Shown: one piece after another, positions 31,028 to 40,745 of the stretch
Position numbering within the stretch: position 1 is the first letter of the stretch
Layout: every line of letters starts with the position of its first letter
Assembly (NCBI GenBank): GCA_946403965.1
Contig: CAMJBT010000001.1
Coordinates: 1-64,000 of the forward strand
DNA from: an uncultured Pseudobutyrivibrio sp.
GTDB taxonomy: Bacteria; Bacillota; Clostridia; Lachnospirales; Lachnospiraceae
Reading direction: 5' to 3'
DNA: 64,000 bases
Translations under genes and position numbers: made by a program
Notes under the pieces: model-generated
What the model was told of the DNA's origin: nothing
The model's input: the letters and a program-made list of their open reading frames with translations, nothing else
Databases searched by the model: none

Positions 31028-31050
31028 GTCACATAATGACATCTTTTAGA
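31028..31050. promoter_or_regulatory. candidate AraC-regulator site GTCACATAATGACATCTTTTAGA
   Basis: Second copy of the motif at 28667. Confidence 0.5.
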
Positions 31051-31149
31051 TAAATAACTCCATACCACAGATAGAAGAAGATATGTATTATATACATAGT
31101 TTCGGAGGAAAACGTAAACTGAAAACTTAAAAATTGGGAGGTAATTTTT

Positions 31150-32463
31150 ATGAAGGCTAAGAAATTGGCAGCCTTGATCCTCAGTGGATTTATGGCAATG
31201 TCTATGATGGCTTGTGGTTCATCTGGGGATTCTACAAGTACAGACACAACAACAGGTAGTGATGCATCTACAGAGATGAAAGGCAGTGTTGAGGGAGAGC
31301 TCACTGTTTCAATTTGGGATGAAAACCAGCGCCCAGGACTTCAGAAAATCATTGATGAGTGGTCAGCAGAATCTGGAGTTAAGGCTACAATTCAGGTAGT
31401 TGGATGGGATGATTATTGGACACTTCTTGAGGCTGGTGCTTCAGGTGGACAGCTTCCTGATGTATTCTGGATGCATTCAAATCAGGCACAGAAATATATG
31501 GAAAATGACATGCTCATGGATTTAACAGACAAGATTGAAGCAAGCGATAAAATCGATATGGGCAACTACTATGAAGGAATCGTTGATCTTTACAAGTCAA
31601 ACGGCAAGCAGTACGCAGTTCCAAAGGATATCGATACAATCGCTCTTTGGTACAACAAGACAATCTTTGACGAGATGGGTGTTGATTATCCAGATGACAC
31701 ATGGACATGGGATGATTTTGCAGCAGCTGCAAAGAAACTTACAAACGATGATCACTGGGGATATGCAATTGCACCATCTAACAACCAGGATTCATTCTAC
31801 AACGCAGTATATTCAATGGGCGGAGAAATCATCAGCGATGACAAGAAAGCTTCAGGCTATGATAAGCCAGAAACACAGAAGGCTATTCAGATGTTTGTAG
31901 ATATGGTTCAGGAAGGTTCTTGCCCAGACCTTAACACAATTTCAGAATCTGGTGCAGATGTTCTTTTTGAGTCAGGTAAGGTTGCAATGGTTACACAGGG
32001 CTCTTGGATGGTAGCAGCATTCAAGGATAACGAGTACACTGCAGAAAACTGCGATGTTGCAGTTCTTCCAAAGGATGCAAAGACTGGTAAGAGAGTTTCA
32101 ATTTACAACGGACTTGGTTGGGCTGCTTCAGCAGATACAAAGAATCCAGATGCAGCATGGTCACTTATTGAGTGGTTAGGCTCAAAGGAAATGCAGGAGA
32201 AGCAGGCAGAGCTTGGCGTTACAATGTCAGCTTATGAGGGATGCTCAGACAAGTGGGTTAACTGTACAGATAAATTCGACCTTAACGGTCATATGAAGAT
32301 GCTTGATGCAGATCTTGTATTCAGACCATACTCTAAGTACACAACAGTATGGGAGGATATGCAGACAGAAAAGCTGAAGGAAGCTTGGACTGGCGACAAG
32401 GATGTAAAGACTGTTTGTCAGGAAATCTGTGACAGCATGAATCAGACTCTTAGTGAAGAGTAA
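31150..32463 (+). CDS. ABC transporter sugar-binding lipoprotein
   Basis: Lipobox SMMACGSS; FESGKVAMVTQGSWMVAAF; TVWEDMQTEKLKEAW. Confidence 0.92.
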   Translation: MKAKKLAALILSGFMAMSMMACGSSGDSTSTDTTTGSDASTEMKGSVEGELTVSIWDENQRPGLQKIIDEWSAESGVKATIQVVGWDDYWTLLEAGASGGQLPDVFWMHSNQAQKYMENDMLMDLTDKIEASDKIDMGNYYEGIVDLYKSNGKQYAVPKDIDTIALWYNKTIFDEMGVDYPDDTWTWDDFAAAAKKLTNDDHWGYAIAPSNNQDSFYNAVYSMGGEIISDDKKASGYDKPETQKAIQMFVDMVQEGSCPDLNTISESGADVLFESGKVAMVTQGSWMVAAFKDNEYTAENCDVAVLPKDAKTGKRVSIYNGLGWAASADTKNPDAAWSLIEWLGSKEMQEKQAELGVTMSAYEGCSDKWVNCTDKFDLNGHMKMLDADLVFRPYSKYTTVWEDMQTEKLKEAWTGDKDVKTVCQEICDSMNQTLSEE

Positions 32464-32510
32464 ACTTTTTTCTTCTTTTTCATAATAATAAACGTATTAA
32501 ACTGATTTAG

Positions 32511-32548
32511 GGTGCAGTGTTCAATGCGCTGCACCTTATTCTTTTTTT
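32511..32548 (+). terminator. hairpin GGTGCAG...CTGCACC with downstream T-run (attenuator/terminator between SBP and permeases)
   Basis: 7-bp stem followed by TTATTCTTTTTTT. Confidence 0.6.
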
Positions 32549-32562
32549 AGGAGAGTTGTGTT

Positions 32563-33456
32563 ATGAGTAATAAACCAAAAGTGACTGGACGTGAGAGAAG
32601 TGAATTTATATGGGGATGGCTTTTTATACTTCCAACAATGATCGGTCTTATCGTTTTAAACATCATTCCAATATTTCAAACAATTTATCAAAGTTTTTTT
32701 AAAACTGGAGATTTCGGAAGAGGTAACATCTTTGTAGGTGGAGCCAATTATGCAAAGGTGTTTGCAGACACAGAAGTTTGGCAGGCACTGTTTAATACAT
32801 TGAAATACGCAGTAGTTGAAGTTCCAATTTCTATTATTATTTCGTTAGTATTAGCTGTATTTTTAAATGGGAAAATTAAGGGCAAAAGTACCTTTAGAAC
32901 TATATTTTTCCTTCCTATGGTGGCAGCCCCAGCAGCAATTGCCATGGTTTGGAAATGGCTTTATAACTCAGAATTTGGATTGCTAAATCACATTCTTCCA
33001 GGAAAAACAAACTGGGTATCAAATCCAAAGATTGCTATATACTCAATTGCTATCATTGGTATTTGGTCAATCATTGGTTACAACATGGTTCTTTTCTTGG
33101 CAGGTTTACAGGAAGTGCCAAAGGATTATTATGAGGCAGCAGCTATTGATGGTGCAACAGGCGTGCAGCAGTTTTTCAGTATTACAGTTCCACTGGTGTC
33201 ACCAACAATCTTCTTTGTGCTTGTTACAAGAATCATTGCAGCTATGCAGGTGTTCGATGTTATATACATGGTAATCGACAACAACAATCCTGCATTATAC
33301 AAGACACAGTCATTAGTTTGTCTCTTCTATAAATATTCCTTCCAGCAAAGCAACAAAGGCTATGGAGCAACAGTAGTTGTAGTACTTCTGGTGGTTATCA
33401 TGTTCTTTACAGTTTTACAGATGATTGGTCAGAAGAAATGGGTACATTACAATTAA
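32563..33456 (+). CDS. ABC transporter permease (MalF-type)
   Basis: EAAAIDGATGVQQFFSITVPLVSP loop; 6 TM segments. Confidence 0.93.
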   Translation: MSNKPKVTGRERSEFIWGWLFILPTMIGLIVLNIIPIFQTIYQSFFKTGDFGRGNIFVGGANYAKVFADTEVWQALFNTLKYAVVEVPISIIISLVLAVFLNGKIKGKSTFRTIFFLPMVAAPAAIAMVWKWLYNSEFGLLNHILPGKTNWVSNPKIAIYSIAIIGIWSIIGYNMVLFLAGLQEVPKDYYEAAAIDGATGVQQFFSITVPLVSPTIFFVLVTRIIAAMQVFDVIYMVIDNNNPALYKTQSLVCLFYKYSFQQSNKGYGATVVVVLLVVIMFFTVLQMIGQKKWVHYN

Positions 33457-33471
33457 GGGAAGGTGATAGAT

Positions 33472-34293
33472 ATGAAGAATAAAAATAAGGCTATAATATA
33501 TGTAGTATTGATAGTAATGTCCTTCATTATGTTGGTTCCATTTGCATGGATGGTGCTGACTGCCTTCAAGACAGTAGGTGAGTCAACACAGATGGATCCT
33601 TTTGTAATTCTTCCATCAAAGTTCAGACTAGAGAACTTTGATGAGGTTATGCATAACGTAAATTTTGGACGCTTGTACTTTAATACAGTTATGATGATTG
33701 TGCTTCGTGTTCTTTGCGCAGTGCTTACATCAACAATTGCAGGCTATGCTTTTGCAAGACTCAACTTCAAAGGTAAGAACTTTATGTTTGGTCTGGTATT
33801 ATTCCAGATGATGATTCCATCTCAGATTTTCATCATTCCTCAGTATGTTATGGTAAGTAAGTTTGGATGGACCAATTCTATGCTTGGACTCTTGTTCCCA
33901 GGTTTGGTTTCAGCTTTTGGTACGTTCCTGCTTCGCCAAGCATATATGGGACTACCAAAGGAATTGGAGGAGGCTGCACGACTTGACGGCTGCAACATCG
34001 GACAGACTTTCCTGTTTGTAATGGCCCCACTTGCAAAATCATCGATGGTTGCACTGGGTATCTTTACAGCTGTGTTTGCTTACAAAGATCTGATGTGGCC
34101 AATGATTGTTTGTCCTGATACAAATCAGACAACCCTTGCAAGTGCACTTTCAAAAATGCAGGGACAGTTTTCATCAAATTATCCGGAGCTTATGGCAGCT
34201 GCCCTTATAGCATGTCTTCCAATGATTGTAATCTATGTAATTTTCCAGAAGCAGTTTATTGAAGGTATTGCTACATCAGGAGGAAAGCTCTAA
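33472..34293 (+). CDS. ABC transporter permease (MalG-type)
   Basis: LEEAARLDGCNIGQTFLFVMAPLAKS loop; gaaggtgatag upstream of ATG 33472. Confidence 0.93.
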   Translation: MKNKNKAIIYVVLIVMSFIMLVPFAWMVLTAFKTVGESTQMDPFVILPSKFRLENFDEVMHNVNFGRLYFNTVMMIVLRVLCAVLTSTIAGYAFARLNFKGKNFMFGLVLFQMMIPSQIFIIPQYVMVSKFGWTNSMLGLLFPGLVSAFGTFLLRQAYMGLPKELEEAARLDGCNIGQTFLFVMAPLAKSSMVALGIFTAVFAYKDLMWPMIVCPDTNQTTLASALSKMQGQFSSNYPELMAAALIACLPMIVIYVIFQKQFIEGIATSGGKL

Positions 34294-34351
34294 AACGTAG
34301 ATGCTTGTTTTGCTGATGAAAATAAAAAAACATCTCAAATAGAAAAGAATT

Positions 34352-34392
34352 TAAACAGGTGACAGATGATTTTTTCATCATGCACCTGTTTA
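34352..34392 (+). terminator. hairpin terminator
   Basis: TAAACAGGTG...CACCTGTTTA with inner ATGA/TCAT pairing. Confidence 0.65.
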
Positions 34393-34495
34393 TTTTGCGC
34401 TTTAATGCTTTAATACGTTAATACATCAAATTGCAAACACTTTAAAGTGTGTATATAATAGAAACATTCGCTATATAGAAAAGGAGAATAGTATT

Positions 34496-36376
34496 ATGAA
34501 AGCGGAATTTAAACCTTACATTCCTGCGGATAAGGTTACTTCAGAGATGACGCCAACATCTATCATCATGGGTCTTCTTCTTGCGGTAATCTTCGGTGCA
34601 GCAAATGCATACCTTGGACTTAGAGTAGGTATGACAGTTTCTGCTTCTATTCCAGCAGCTGTTATCTCAATGGCTGTTATCCGCATCATCATGAAAAAGA
34701 ATTCAATCCTTGAAAGCAACATGGTTCAGACAGTAGGTTCTGCTGGTGAATCACTTGCAGCAGGTGCAATCTTCACAATGCCTGCACTTTTCATTTGGGC
34801 AAAGGAAGGCGTTATGCCAACACCTTCACTTGCAACAATCACTGTAATCGCACTTTTCGGTGGATTACTTGGTGTATTCTTCATGGTGCCACTTCGTAGT
34901 GCACTTATCGTTCAGGAGCACGGTGTGCTTCCATATCCAGAAGGAACAGCTTGTGCAGAGGTTCTTTTAGCTGGTGAGGAAGGCGGTTCTTCAGCAAAGA
35001 GCGTATTCATTGGTATGGGAATCGGTGCTGTTGTAAAGTTTGTTGTTGATGGACTTTGCGCTATCCAGTCAGTATTCACAATCAAGCTCGATGCTTTAAA
35101 GACTGAGTTCTCTGCAGAGGTATATCCAGCACTTGTTTCAGTTGGTTATATTTGTGGTCCTCGTATTTCAGCATACATGTTTGCCGGTGGTATCCTTGGT
35201 TGGTTCGTTCTTATCCCAGCTATCGTTACTTTCGGTGGTGATATCGTTATGTATCCAGCAGACATTTCTGTTGCAGAGCTTTACGCAACAGGTGGTGCTT
35301 CTGCAATCTGGGCAAAGTACATCAAGTACATTGGCGCAGGTGCCGTAGCTTCAGCTGGTATCATTTCACTTATCAAGACACTTCCACTTATTGTTAGAAC
35401 ATTCGTAGATTCACTCAAGAGCATCAAGACTGCTGGTTCTTCATCTACAGAGCGTACAGCACGTGATATGGATATTCGTTTTGTTCTTGGTGGTATCGTA
35501 GTTCTTATCCTTGCAATCTGGCTTGTGCCAGCAGTACCAGTTACACTTCTTGGCGCAATCATTATCGTAATCTTCGGTTTCTTCTTCAGTGCCGTATCTT
35601 CACGTATGGTTGGTCTTGTAGGTAGCTCAAACAACCCAGTTTCTGGTATGACAATTGCTACAATCCTTATCGCAACAATCTGCCTTAAGGCTATCGGCGA
35701 TGTTGGTGTACACGGTATGCAGGGTGCTATCGCAATCGGTTCTGTAATCTGTATCGCAGCATGTATGGCTGGTGATACATCACAGGATTTAAAGACAGGT
35801 TACATTCTTGGTGCTACACCAGTTAAGCAGCAGATCGGTGAGATTCTTGGTACAATCGCAGCAGCACTTGCTATTGGTGGTGTTATGATTCTTCTTGATT
35901 CTGCTTATGGATTTGGTTCAGATATGCTTGCAGCTCCACAGGCTACAATGATGAAGATGATTATCGAAGGTGTTATGGATGGAAACCTTCCTTGGACACT
36001 TATTTTCATCGGTGCATTTATTTCAATCGTTGTTGAAATCCTTGGTATCGCAGCACTTCCTGTTTCAATCGGTCTTTACCTTCCACTTGAGCTTTCAGCT
36101 ACAATCATGCTCGGTGGTCTTGTTAGAAAGTTTGCTGACAAGAAGTTTGGTGAGCAGAAGGATGAGTCAGGAAAGGGAATTCTTTTCTGTTCAGGACTTA
36201 TTGCTGGTGAAGGTATTGTAGGTGTACTTCTTGCAATCCTTACAGTTGTAGGTATTACAGACAAAATCAACTTAAGCGCTGTAATCCCAACAGGCAATGT
36301 ACCAGCATTTATCCTTATTCTGTTAATCACAGCAGCTGTTTATAAGTCAGCTATGGCAAAGAAGAATGAAAAATAA
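34496..36376 (+). CDS. OPT family oligopeptide transporter
   Basis: ILGATPVKQQIGEILGTIAAA, LPYPEGTACAEVLLAGEEGG, many TM segments. Confidence 0.93.
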   Translation: MKAEFKPYIPADKVTSEMTPTSIIMGLLLAVIFGAANAYLGLRVGMTVSASIPAAVISMAVIRIIMKKNSILESNMVQTVGSAGESLAAGAIFTMPALFIWAKEGVMPTPSLATITVIALFGGLLGVFFMVPLRSALIVQEHGVLPYPEGTACAEVLLAGEEGGSSAKSVFIGMGIGAVVKFVVDGLCAIQSVFTIKLDALKTEFSAEVYPALVSVGYICGPRISAYMFAGGILGWFVLIPAIVTFGGDIVMYPADISVAELYATGGASAIWAKYIKYIGAGAVASAGIISLIKTLPLIVRTFVDSLKSIKTAGSSSTERTARDMDIRFVLGGIVVLILAIWLVPAVPVTLLGAIIIVIFGFFFSAVSSRMVGLVGSSNNPVSGMTIATILIATICLKAIGDVGVHGMQGAIAIGSVICIAACMAGDTSQDLKTGYILGATPVKQQIGEILGTIAAALAIGGVMILLDSAYGFGSDMLAAPQATMMKMIIEGVMDGNLPWTLIFIGAFISIVVEILGIAALPVSIGLYLPLELSATIMLGGLVRKFADKKFGEQKDESGKGILFCSGLIAGEGIVGVLLAILTVVGITDKINLSAVIPTGNVPAFILILLITAAVYKSAMAKKNEK

Positions 36377-36701
36377 AGAAAATTTTTTAGACCGAGTCTA
36401 TAAAATAAATGACACAATTGATTGGGTGGAGAATGAATCCGGTCAGGTGATTGTGGAAATGGAAAACAAAGGATTTACAAATCGAATCGCCCAGCGCTTT
36501 TTCAAGAAGCCTGCAAAATCCTATATCACTCTTGAGGGATTCGGAAGTTTTATCTTCAAATGTGTGGATGGTCAGAGAAGCGTCTACGACATAGGCCTTC
36601 TTGTTCATGACAAATATGGAGATGATGCAGAACCTCTCTATGAGCGTCTCAGCATCTACATGAAAAAGCTTGAGCAGGTTGGATTCGTTACCCGAGTATA
36701 G
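36366..36701 (+). CDS. PqqD-like family protein
   Basis: YITLEGFGSFIFKCVDGQRSVYDIGLLVHDKYG...EPLYERLSIYMKKLEQVGFV; 11-nt overlap with OPT gene. Confidence 0.8.
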   Translation: MKNKENFLDRVYKINDTIDWVENESGQVIVEMENKGFTNRIAQRFFKKPAKSYITLEGFGSFIFKCVDGQRSVYDIGLLVHDKYGDDAEPLYERLSIYMKKLEQVGFVTRV

Positions 36702-36708
36702 TAAAAAG

Positions 36709-36745
36709 GATTGATTACGTTAAAAGCGTAATCAATCTTTTTTTT
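36709..36745 (+). terminator. Rho-independent terminator
   Basis: GATTGATTACG ttaaaag CGTAATCAATC T9. Confidence 0.93.
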
Positions 36746-36974
36746 AATCTCATCATAATCTCCAATTAGTTAAAAGCAAGTTTTGCTATAAGATGTGTGT
36801 GAATGACAAAACTCTAGCTTAATTTACAGAATATTTGACTATTTTTTGAACTGTTGTAGCATTTTGTGACTCATCATAGCCATTGTGGTAATATATTCTA
36901 TGTGACAATAGTGTGATAGTAGGATTGCTATTATATATCACATAAAGATAATTATTGTTACCGAGGAGGAGAAT

Positions 36975-38192
36975 ATGGAATCTAAACACATTTTAATTGA
37001 TGACATACAGGGCCAATTTGATGATATCAATGAAGTCCTTGATGATTATCTCTTTCGATTAAATATCACTGGTAAGAATGCACTTAGATTCAATCTGCTT
37101 ACAGAGGAAGCGGTGAGACTGGCTAAGTCTATACTTCAGGAAGGAGAGGCTGTCGAGCTGTGGTTTGATGGTAATGCCAGAGTATCACATATTTGTTTGC
37201 AGGCTAAATGTGATATGAATGCAAATAAGGCGGAAGAATTTGTATCCATTTCATCAAAACATATGAACGAGGCAGATAGAACTTTCTTTGATGATTTGAA
37301 AGAGGCAATTGTAAAACCAAAGAAGGCTACATGGTCTTTAGCTGCATATGAAGCAAAGCTTTTGATTAAACGTCGAGAGGATAAGTATTCACAAGAAGCG
37401 TGGGAAAACTTGGAGCGTTCTGTACTTGCCAGTCTTGCCGATGATATTTCAGTTGGGGTAAAGGGCAAGTATGTGTTGATGATTATCACAAAGGACTTTA
37501 CTGAATCTATTGAGGAGGTAAATGGCAAAAAGCCAAAGCTCCACACAGAGCGAATTTATTTTAATAATGATAGTGAGTTTATTAGTAACGCATTATCTTC
37601 TGTAGATTTAGGGCTTTCTGCTTTGGAACTGAGTAAAAAGGAAGAGCTTCATGTAAAGCTTCTATTCGAAGAGACCATCGGAATGGTTAAAGAAATATCT
37701 GGGGATTTTTCAGCAATTATATGGGCAGAAAGATATAAAAGACAGTGTGCAATTCGTTTGATTCTTGCTACAAGAATGGATATTGATAAAAAAACTGAAT
37801 TTTTAAAGGCTTCTACAACCAAGAAAAATGCAGCAGTTGTAGGAATCATGGACAAAATCAGAGATGTGATTGAGACTGGTGTACTTAGCTATGAGGGTGT
37901 TTCTAAACTTCAGCAGCAGTATGGTGGCGGTGGAATGATAAACTATGGTTCCATGGGTACGTATATTGATGTAGGAATATCATCAGCTCCAGGCTCTTAT
38001 GGTGGATTTAGTTGGTCACTTGAAGATTATAAAAATTCGCTACAGGAACAGATGAATGGAGAGTTTGGAAAAGAAGCTTGGGATGAGCTTGAAAAATCTA
38101 TAGTTGCAAGTCTGGCAAGAGATGTAATTGTTGGGATAAAGAAGGATAGTGTTACAATGACAATAGTTTATGATGTCAAGGAGGAGAAATAG
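36975..38192 (+). CDS. protein with two degenerate RsbW/HATPase-like modules
   Basis: Internal repeat: TWSLAAYEAKLLIKRREDKYSQEAWENLERSVLASLADDISVGVKG vs SWSLEDYKNSLQEQMNGEFGKEAWDELEKSIVASLARDVIVGIKK; followed by a STAS gene. Confidence 0.6.
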   Translation: MESKHILIDDIQGQFDDINEVLDDYLFRLNITGKNALRFNLLTEEAVRLAKSILQEGEAVELWFDGNARVSHICLQAKCDMNANKAEEFVSISSKHMNEADRTFFDDLKEAIVKPKKATWSLAAYEAKLLIKRREDKYSQEAWENLERSVLASLADDISVGVKGKYVLMIITKDFTESIEEVNGKKPKLHTERIYFNNDSEFISNALSSVDLGLSALELSKKEELHVKLLFEETIGMVKEISGDFSAIIWAERYKRQCAIRLILATRMDIDKKTEFLKASTTKKNAAVVGIMDKIRDVIETGVLSYEGVSKLQQQYGGGGMINYGSMGTYIDVGISSAPGSYGGFSWSLEDYKNSLQEQMNGEFGKEAWDELEKSIVASLARDVIVGIKKDSVTMTIVYDVKEEK

Positions 38193-38194
38193 TT

Positions 38195-38494
38195 ATGCTA
38201 AATATTACAAAGGAACAGAATGGTGGAGTTGTATTTATTTTATTAGAGGGACGTCTTGATACAAGTACAGCCCCAAATCTTGAAGAGGAGTTAAAGGATT
38301 CTTTACAGGGTATCAGCGAACTTGTATTTGATTTATCTAAATTGGAATATATTTCCAGCGCAGGACTTAGAGTGCTTCTTTCAGCACAAAAAACTATGAA
38401 CAAACAGGGAAATATGGTAGTAAAGAATGTATCAAATTCTATCATGGAAATTTTTGATGTGACAGGATTCTCGGATATTCTTACTATTGATTAA
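38195..38494 (+). CDS. STAS domain anti-anti-sigma-like protein
   Basis: VVFILLEGRLDTSTAPNLEEELKDSLQGISELVFDLSKLEYISSAGLRVLLSAQKTMN. Confidence 0.95.
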   Translation: MLNITKEQNGGVVFILLEGRLDTSTAPNLEEELKDSLQGISELVFDLSKLEYISSAGLRVLLSAQKTMNKQGNMVVKNVSNSIMEIFDVTGFSDILTID

Positions 38495-38515
38495 AAATAG
38501 GAGACTAAATCATAT

Positions 38516-38560
38516 AACGGTCATAAGAATTGGTTTAATTCTTATGACCGTTATTTTTTT
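38516..38560 (+). terminator. Rho-independent terminator
   Basis: AACGGTCATAAGAATT ggttt AATTCTTATGACCGTT A T7. Confidence 0.95.
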
Positions 38561-38673
38561 AGAATCTTTTGTACTAAAAAATAGACGATAATTTAAGAAC
38601 GATTATGTTAAAGTATTAGACATGAGGGAGCTGTTTAAGTAATTGGGTATTTAAATAGTGAGGTATGAGAATA

Positions 38674-40626
38674 ATGGAAAATCAATATCTTAGAATTCTA
38701 TCAAGGCAATTCCCAAATGTGGCATCAACTGCCACAGAAATTATTAATTTACAATCTATACTTAGCCTGCCAAAGGGGACAGAACATTTTCTTTCAGATA
38801 TTCATGGTGAACACGAACAATTTGCACATGTGTTGAAAAATGGTTCTGGTGCAGTTAAGCGCAAGATTGATGAAGAATTTGGGAATATGCTTTCTGAAAA
38901 AGAAAAGCGTGATCTGGCAACTCTGATTTACTATCCAAAGGAACGAATGAGAATGATTGAGCAATCTGAGTGGGGAAAGTCCATGGAGGATTGGTATGTG
39001 GTGATGATTAATCGCCTTATTCAGGTGTGTAAATCTGCAGCAAGCAAGTATACTCGCTCAAAGGTTAGAAAAGCTCTTCCAAAGGATTTTGCTTATGTGA
39101 TTGAGGAGCTAATTACGGGGCGCAGAGATCATGGTGATCAAGAGGCTTATTTTAATGAAATCATACATACTGTTATTCGAATTGGAAAAGCGCCAGAGCT
39201 GATTACTGCATTATCCACAACCATCAGCCGATTTGTAGTAGATCATCTTCATATAGTGGGAGATATTTATGATCGTGGTCCGGGACCACATATTTGCATG
39301 GATACACTTATGAACTACCATAGTGTGGATATCCAATGGGGAAATCATGATGTTGTGTGGATGGGAGCTGCCACAGGCCAGCTTGCATGTATTGCCAATG
39401 TCCTTAGATTTTCAGCTCGCTATGGCAATTTGGATATTTTGGAAGATGGCTATGGAATAAATCTTCTTCCCCTTTTTAAATTTGCTATGGATACCTACAA
39501 AGAGGATCCTTGTGATTGCTTCAAGCTTCATTATCGTGAGGGAGAGTATGACCTTGCAAATGCAGAAATTGATAGGAAAATGCACAAGGCCATTGCTGTT
39601 ATTCAATTCAAAGTAGAGGGGCAGCTTATAAAAGATCATCCAGAATTCCATATGGAAGACAGGTTGCTTTTAGACAAAATGGATTTGACCAGAGGGGTCA
39701 TAACAATTCAGGGGAAAGAGTATGAACTTTTGGATAAGAATTTCCCTACAGTAAAACCAGATGATCCATATGCTCTTTCAGCTGAGGAAGCCGATGTTTT
39801 AGATAAGCTTAGAAATGGATTTATCAAATGTGAAAAGCTCCAGGAGCATGTGAGATTTTTATATCGTAAAGGCGGATTGTACAAGACCTACAACAACAAT
39901 CTTTTATTCCACGGATGTGTTCCGCTGGATGATAATGGCCAGCTGAAAGAAGTTGAAATAAATGGAAAGAAGTACAAGGGCCGGGCATTATATGATGCCT
40001 TAGAACAGCTTTTACGACAGGGATATTATTCTGTTGATGCTGAAGAAAAAAAGCGTGGAATGGATATGATTTGGTATACCTGGTGTCATTCAAATTCACC
40101 TGTTTTTGGCAAGGATAAAATGGCCACCTTTGAACGATATTTTATTGCTGAAAAGGAAACTCATGTGGAAAAGAAAAATCCTTATTATACTTGGTATGAT
40201 AGGGATGAGACTGTCACCATGCTACTAAAGGAGTTTGGATTGGAGTCACCTGAAAGCCATATCATCAATGGACATGTGCCAGTGGAGGCCAAGAAAGGGG
40301 AACTTCCTATCAAATGTGGCGGACGTCTTATTGTTATCGATGGTGGCTTTTCAAAAGCATATCAGCCAAAGACTGGAATTGCGGGATACACACTCACATT
40401 CAATTCCTACGGATTTTTGTTGGCTGCACATGAGCCATTTGAATCAGTAGAAAAAGCTGTAGAAACTGGTAGTGACATTCACTCAGATACAGTGTTGGTA
40501 CAGCATGTAGATAGAAGAAAAACTGTTGCGGACACCGACAATGGACAGAATATAAAACAGACAATCAAGGAACTGGAGGAACTACTTGAAGCCTACAGAA
40601 CTGGATTGTTGGTTGAAAAAGAATAA
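38674..40626 (+). CDS. fbp: fructose-1,6-bisphosphatase class III
   Basis: FLSDIHGEHEQFAHVLKNGSGAVKRKI, VGDIYDRGPGPHICMDTLM, QWGNHDVVWMGAA, INGHVPVEAKKGE. Confidence 0.95.
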   Translation: MENQYLRILSRQFPNVASTATEIINLQSILSLPKGTEHFLSDIHGEHEQFAHVLKNGSGAVKRKIDEEFGNMLSEKEKRDLATLIYYPKERMRMIEQSEWGKSMEDWYVVMINRLIQVCKSAASKYTRSKVRKALPKDFAYVIEELITGRRDHGDQEAYFNEIIHTVIRIGKAPELITALSTTISRFVVDHLHIVGDIYDRGPGPHICMDTLMNYHSVDIQWGNHDVVWMGAATGQLACIANVLRFSARYGNLDILEDGYGINLLPLFKFAMDTYKEDPCDCFKLHYREGEYDLANAEIDRKMHKAIAVIQFKVEGQLIKDHPEFHMEDRLLLDKMDLTRGVITIQGKEYELLDKNFPTVKPDDPYALSAEEADVLDKLRNGFIKCEKLQEHVRFLYRKGGLYKTYNNNLLFHGCVPLDDNGQLKEVEINGKKYKGRALYDALEQLLRQGYYSVDAEEKKRGMDMIWYTWCHSNSPVFGKDKMATFERYFIAEKETHVEKKNPYYTWYDRDETVTMLLKEFGLESPESHIINGHVPVEAKKGELPIKCGGRLIVIDGGFSKAYQPKTGIAGYTLTFNSYGFLLAAHEPFESVEKAVETGSDIHSDTVLVQHVDRRKTVADTDNGQNIKQTIKELEELLEAYRTGLLVEKE

Positions 40627-40745
40627 TTTGACCGGAAAAAACTATTGTTTCTCCACCTGAAATATTTTCCTAGACTATTAAAATAGTATATGACACAAAA
40701 AATGTAATTGTCATCAGGAAATGAAAATAGTAGGAGAATATTGGG

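Noticed and set aside
35281-35634. 117-aa minus ORF opposite the OPT transporter
   Set aside because: Antisense shadow of a well-conserved membrane protein; Arg/Thr/Pro-rich composition typical of spurious frames.
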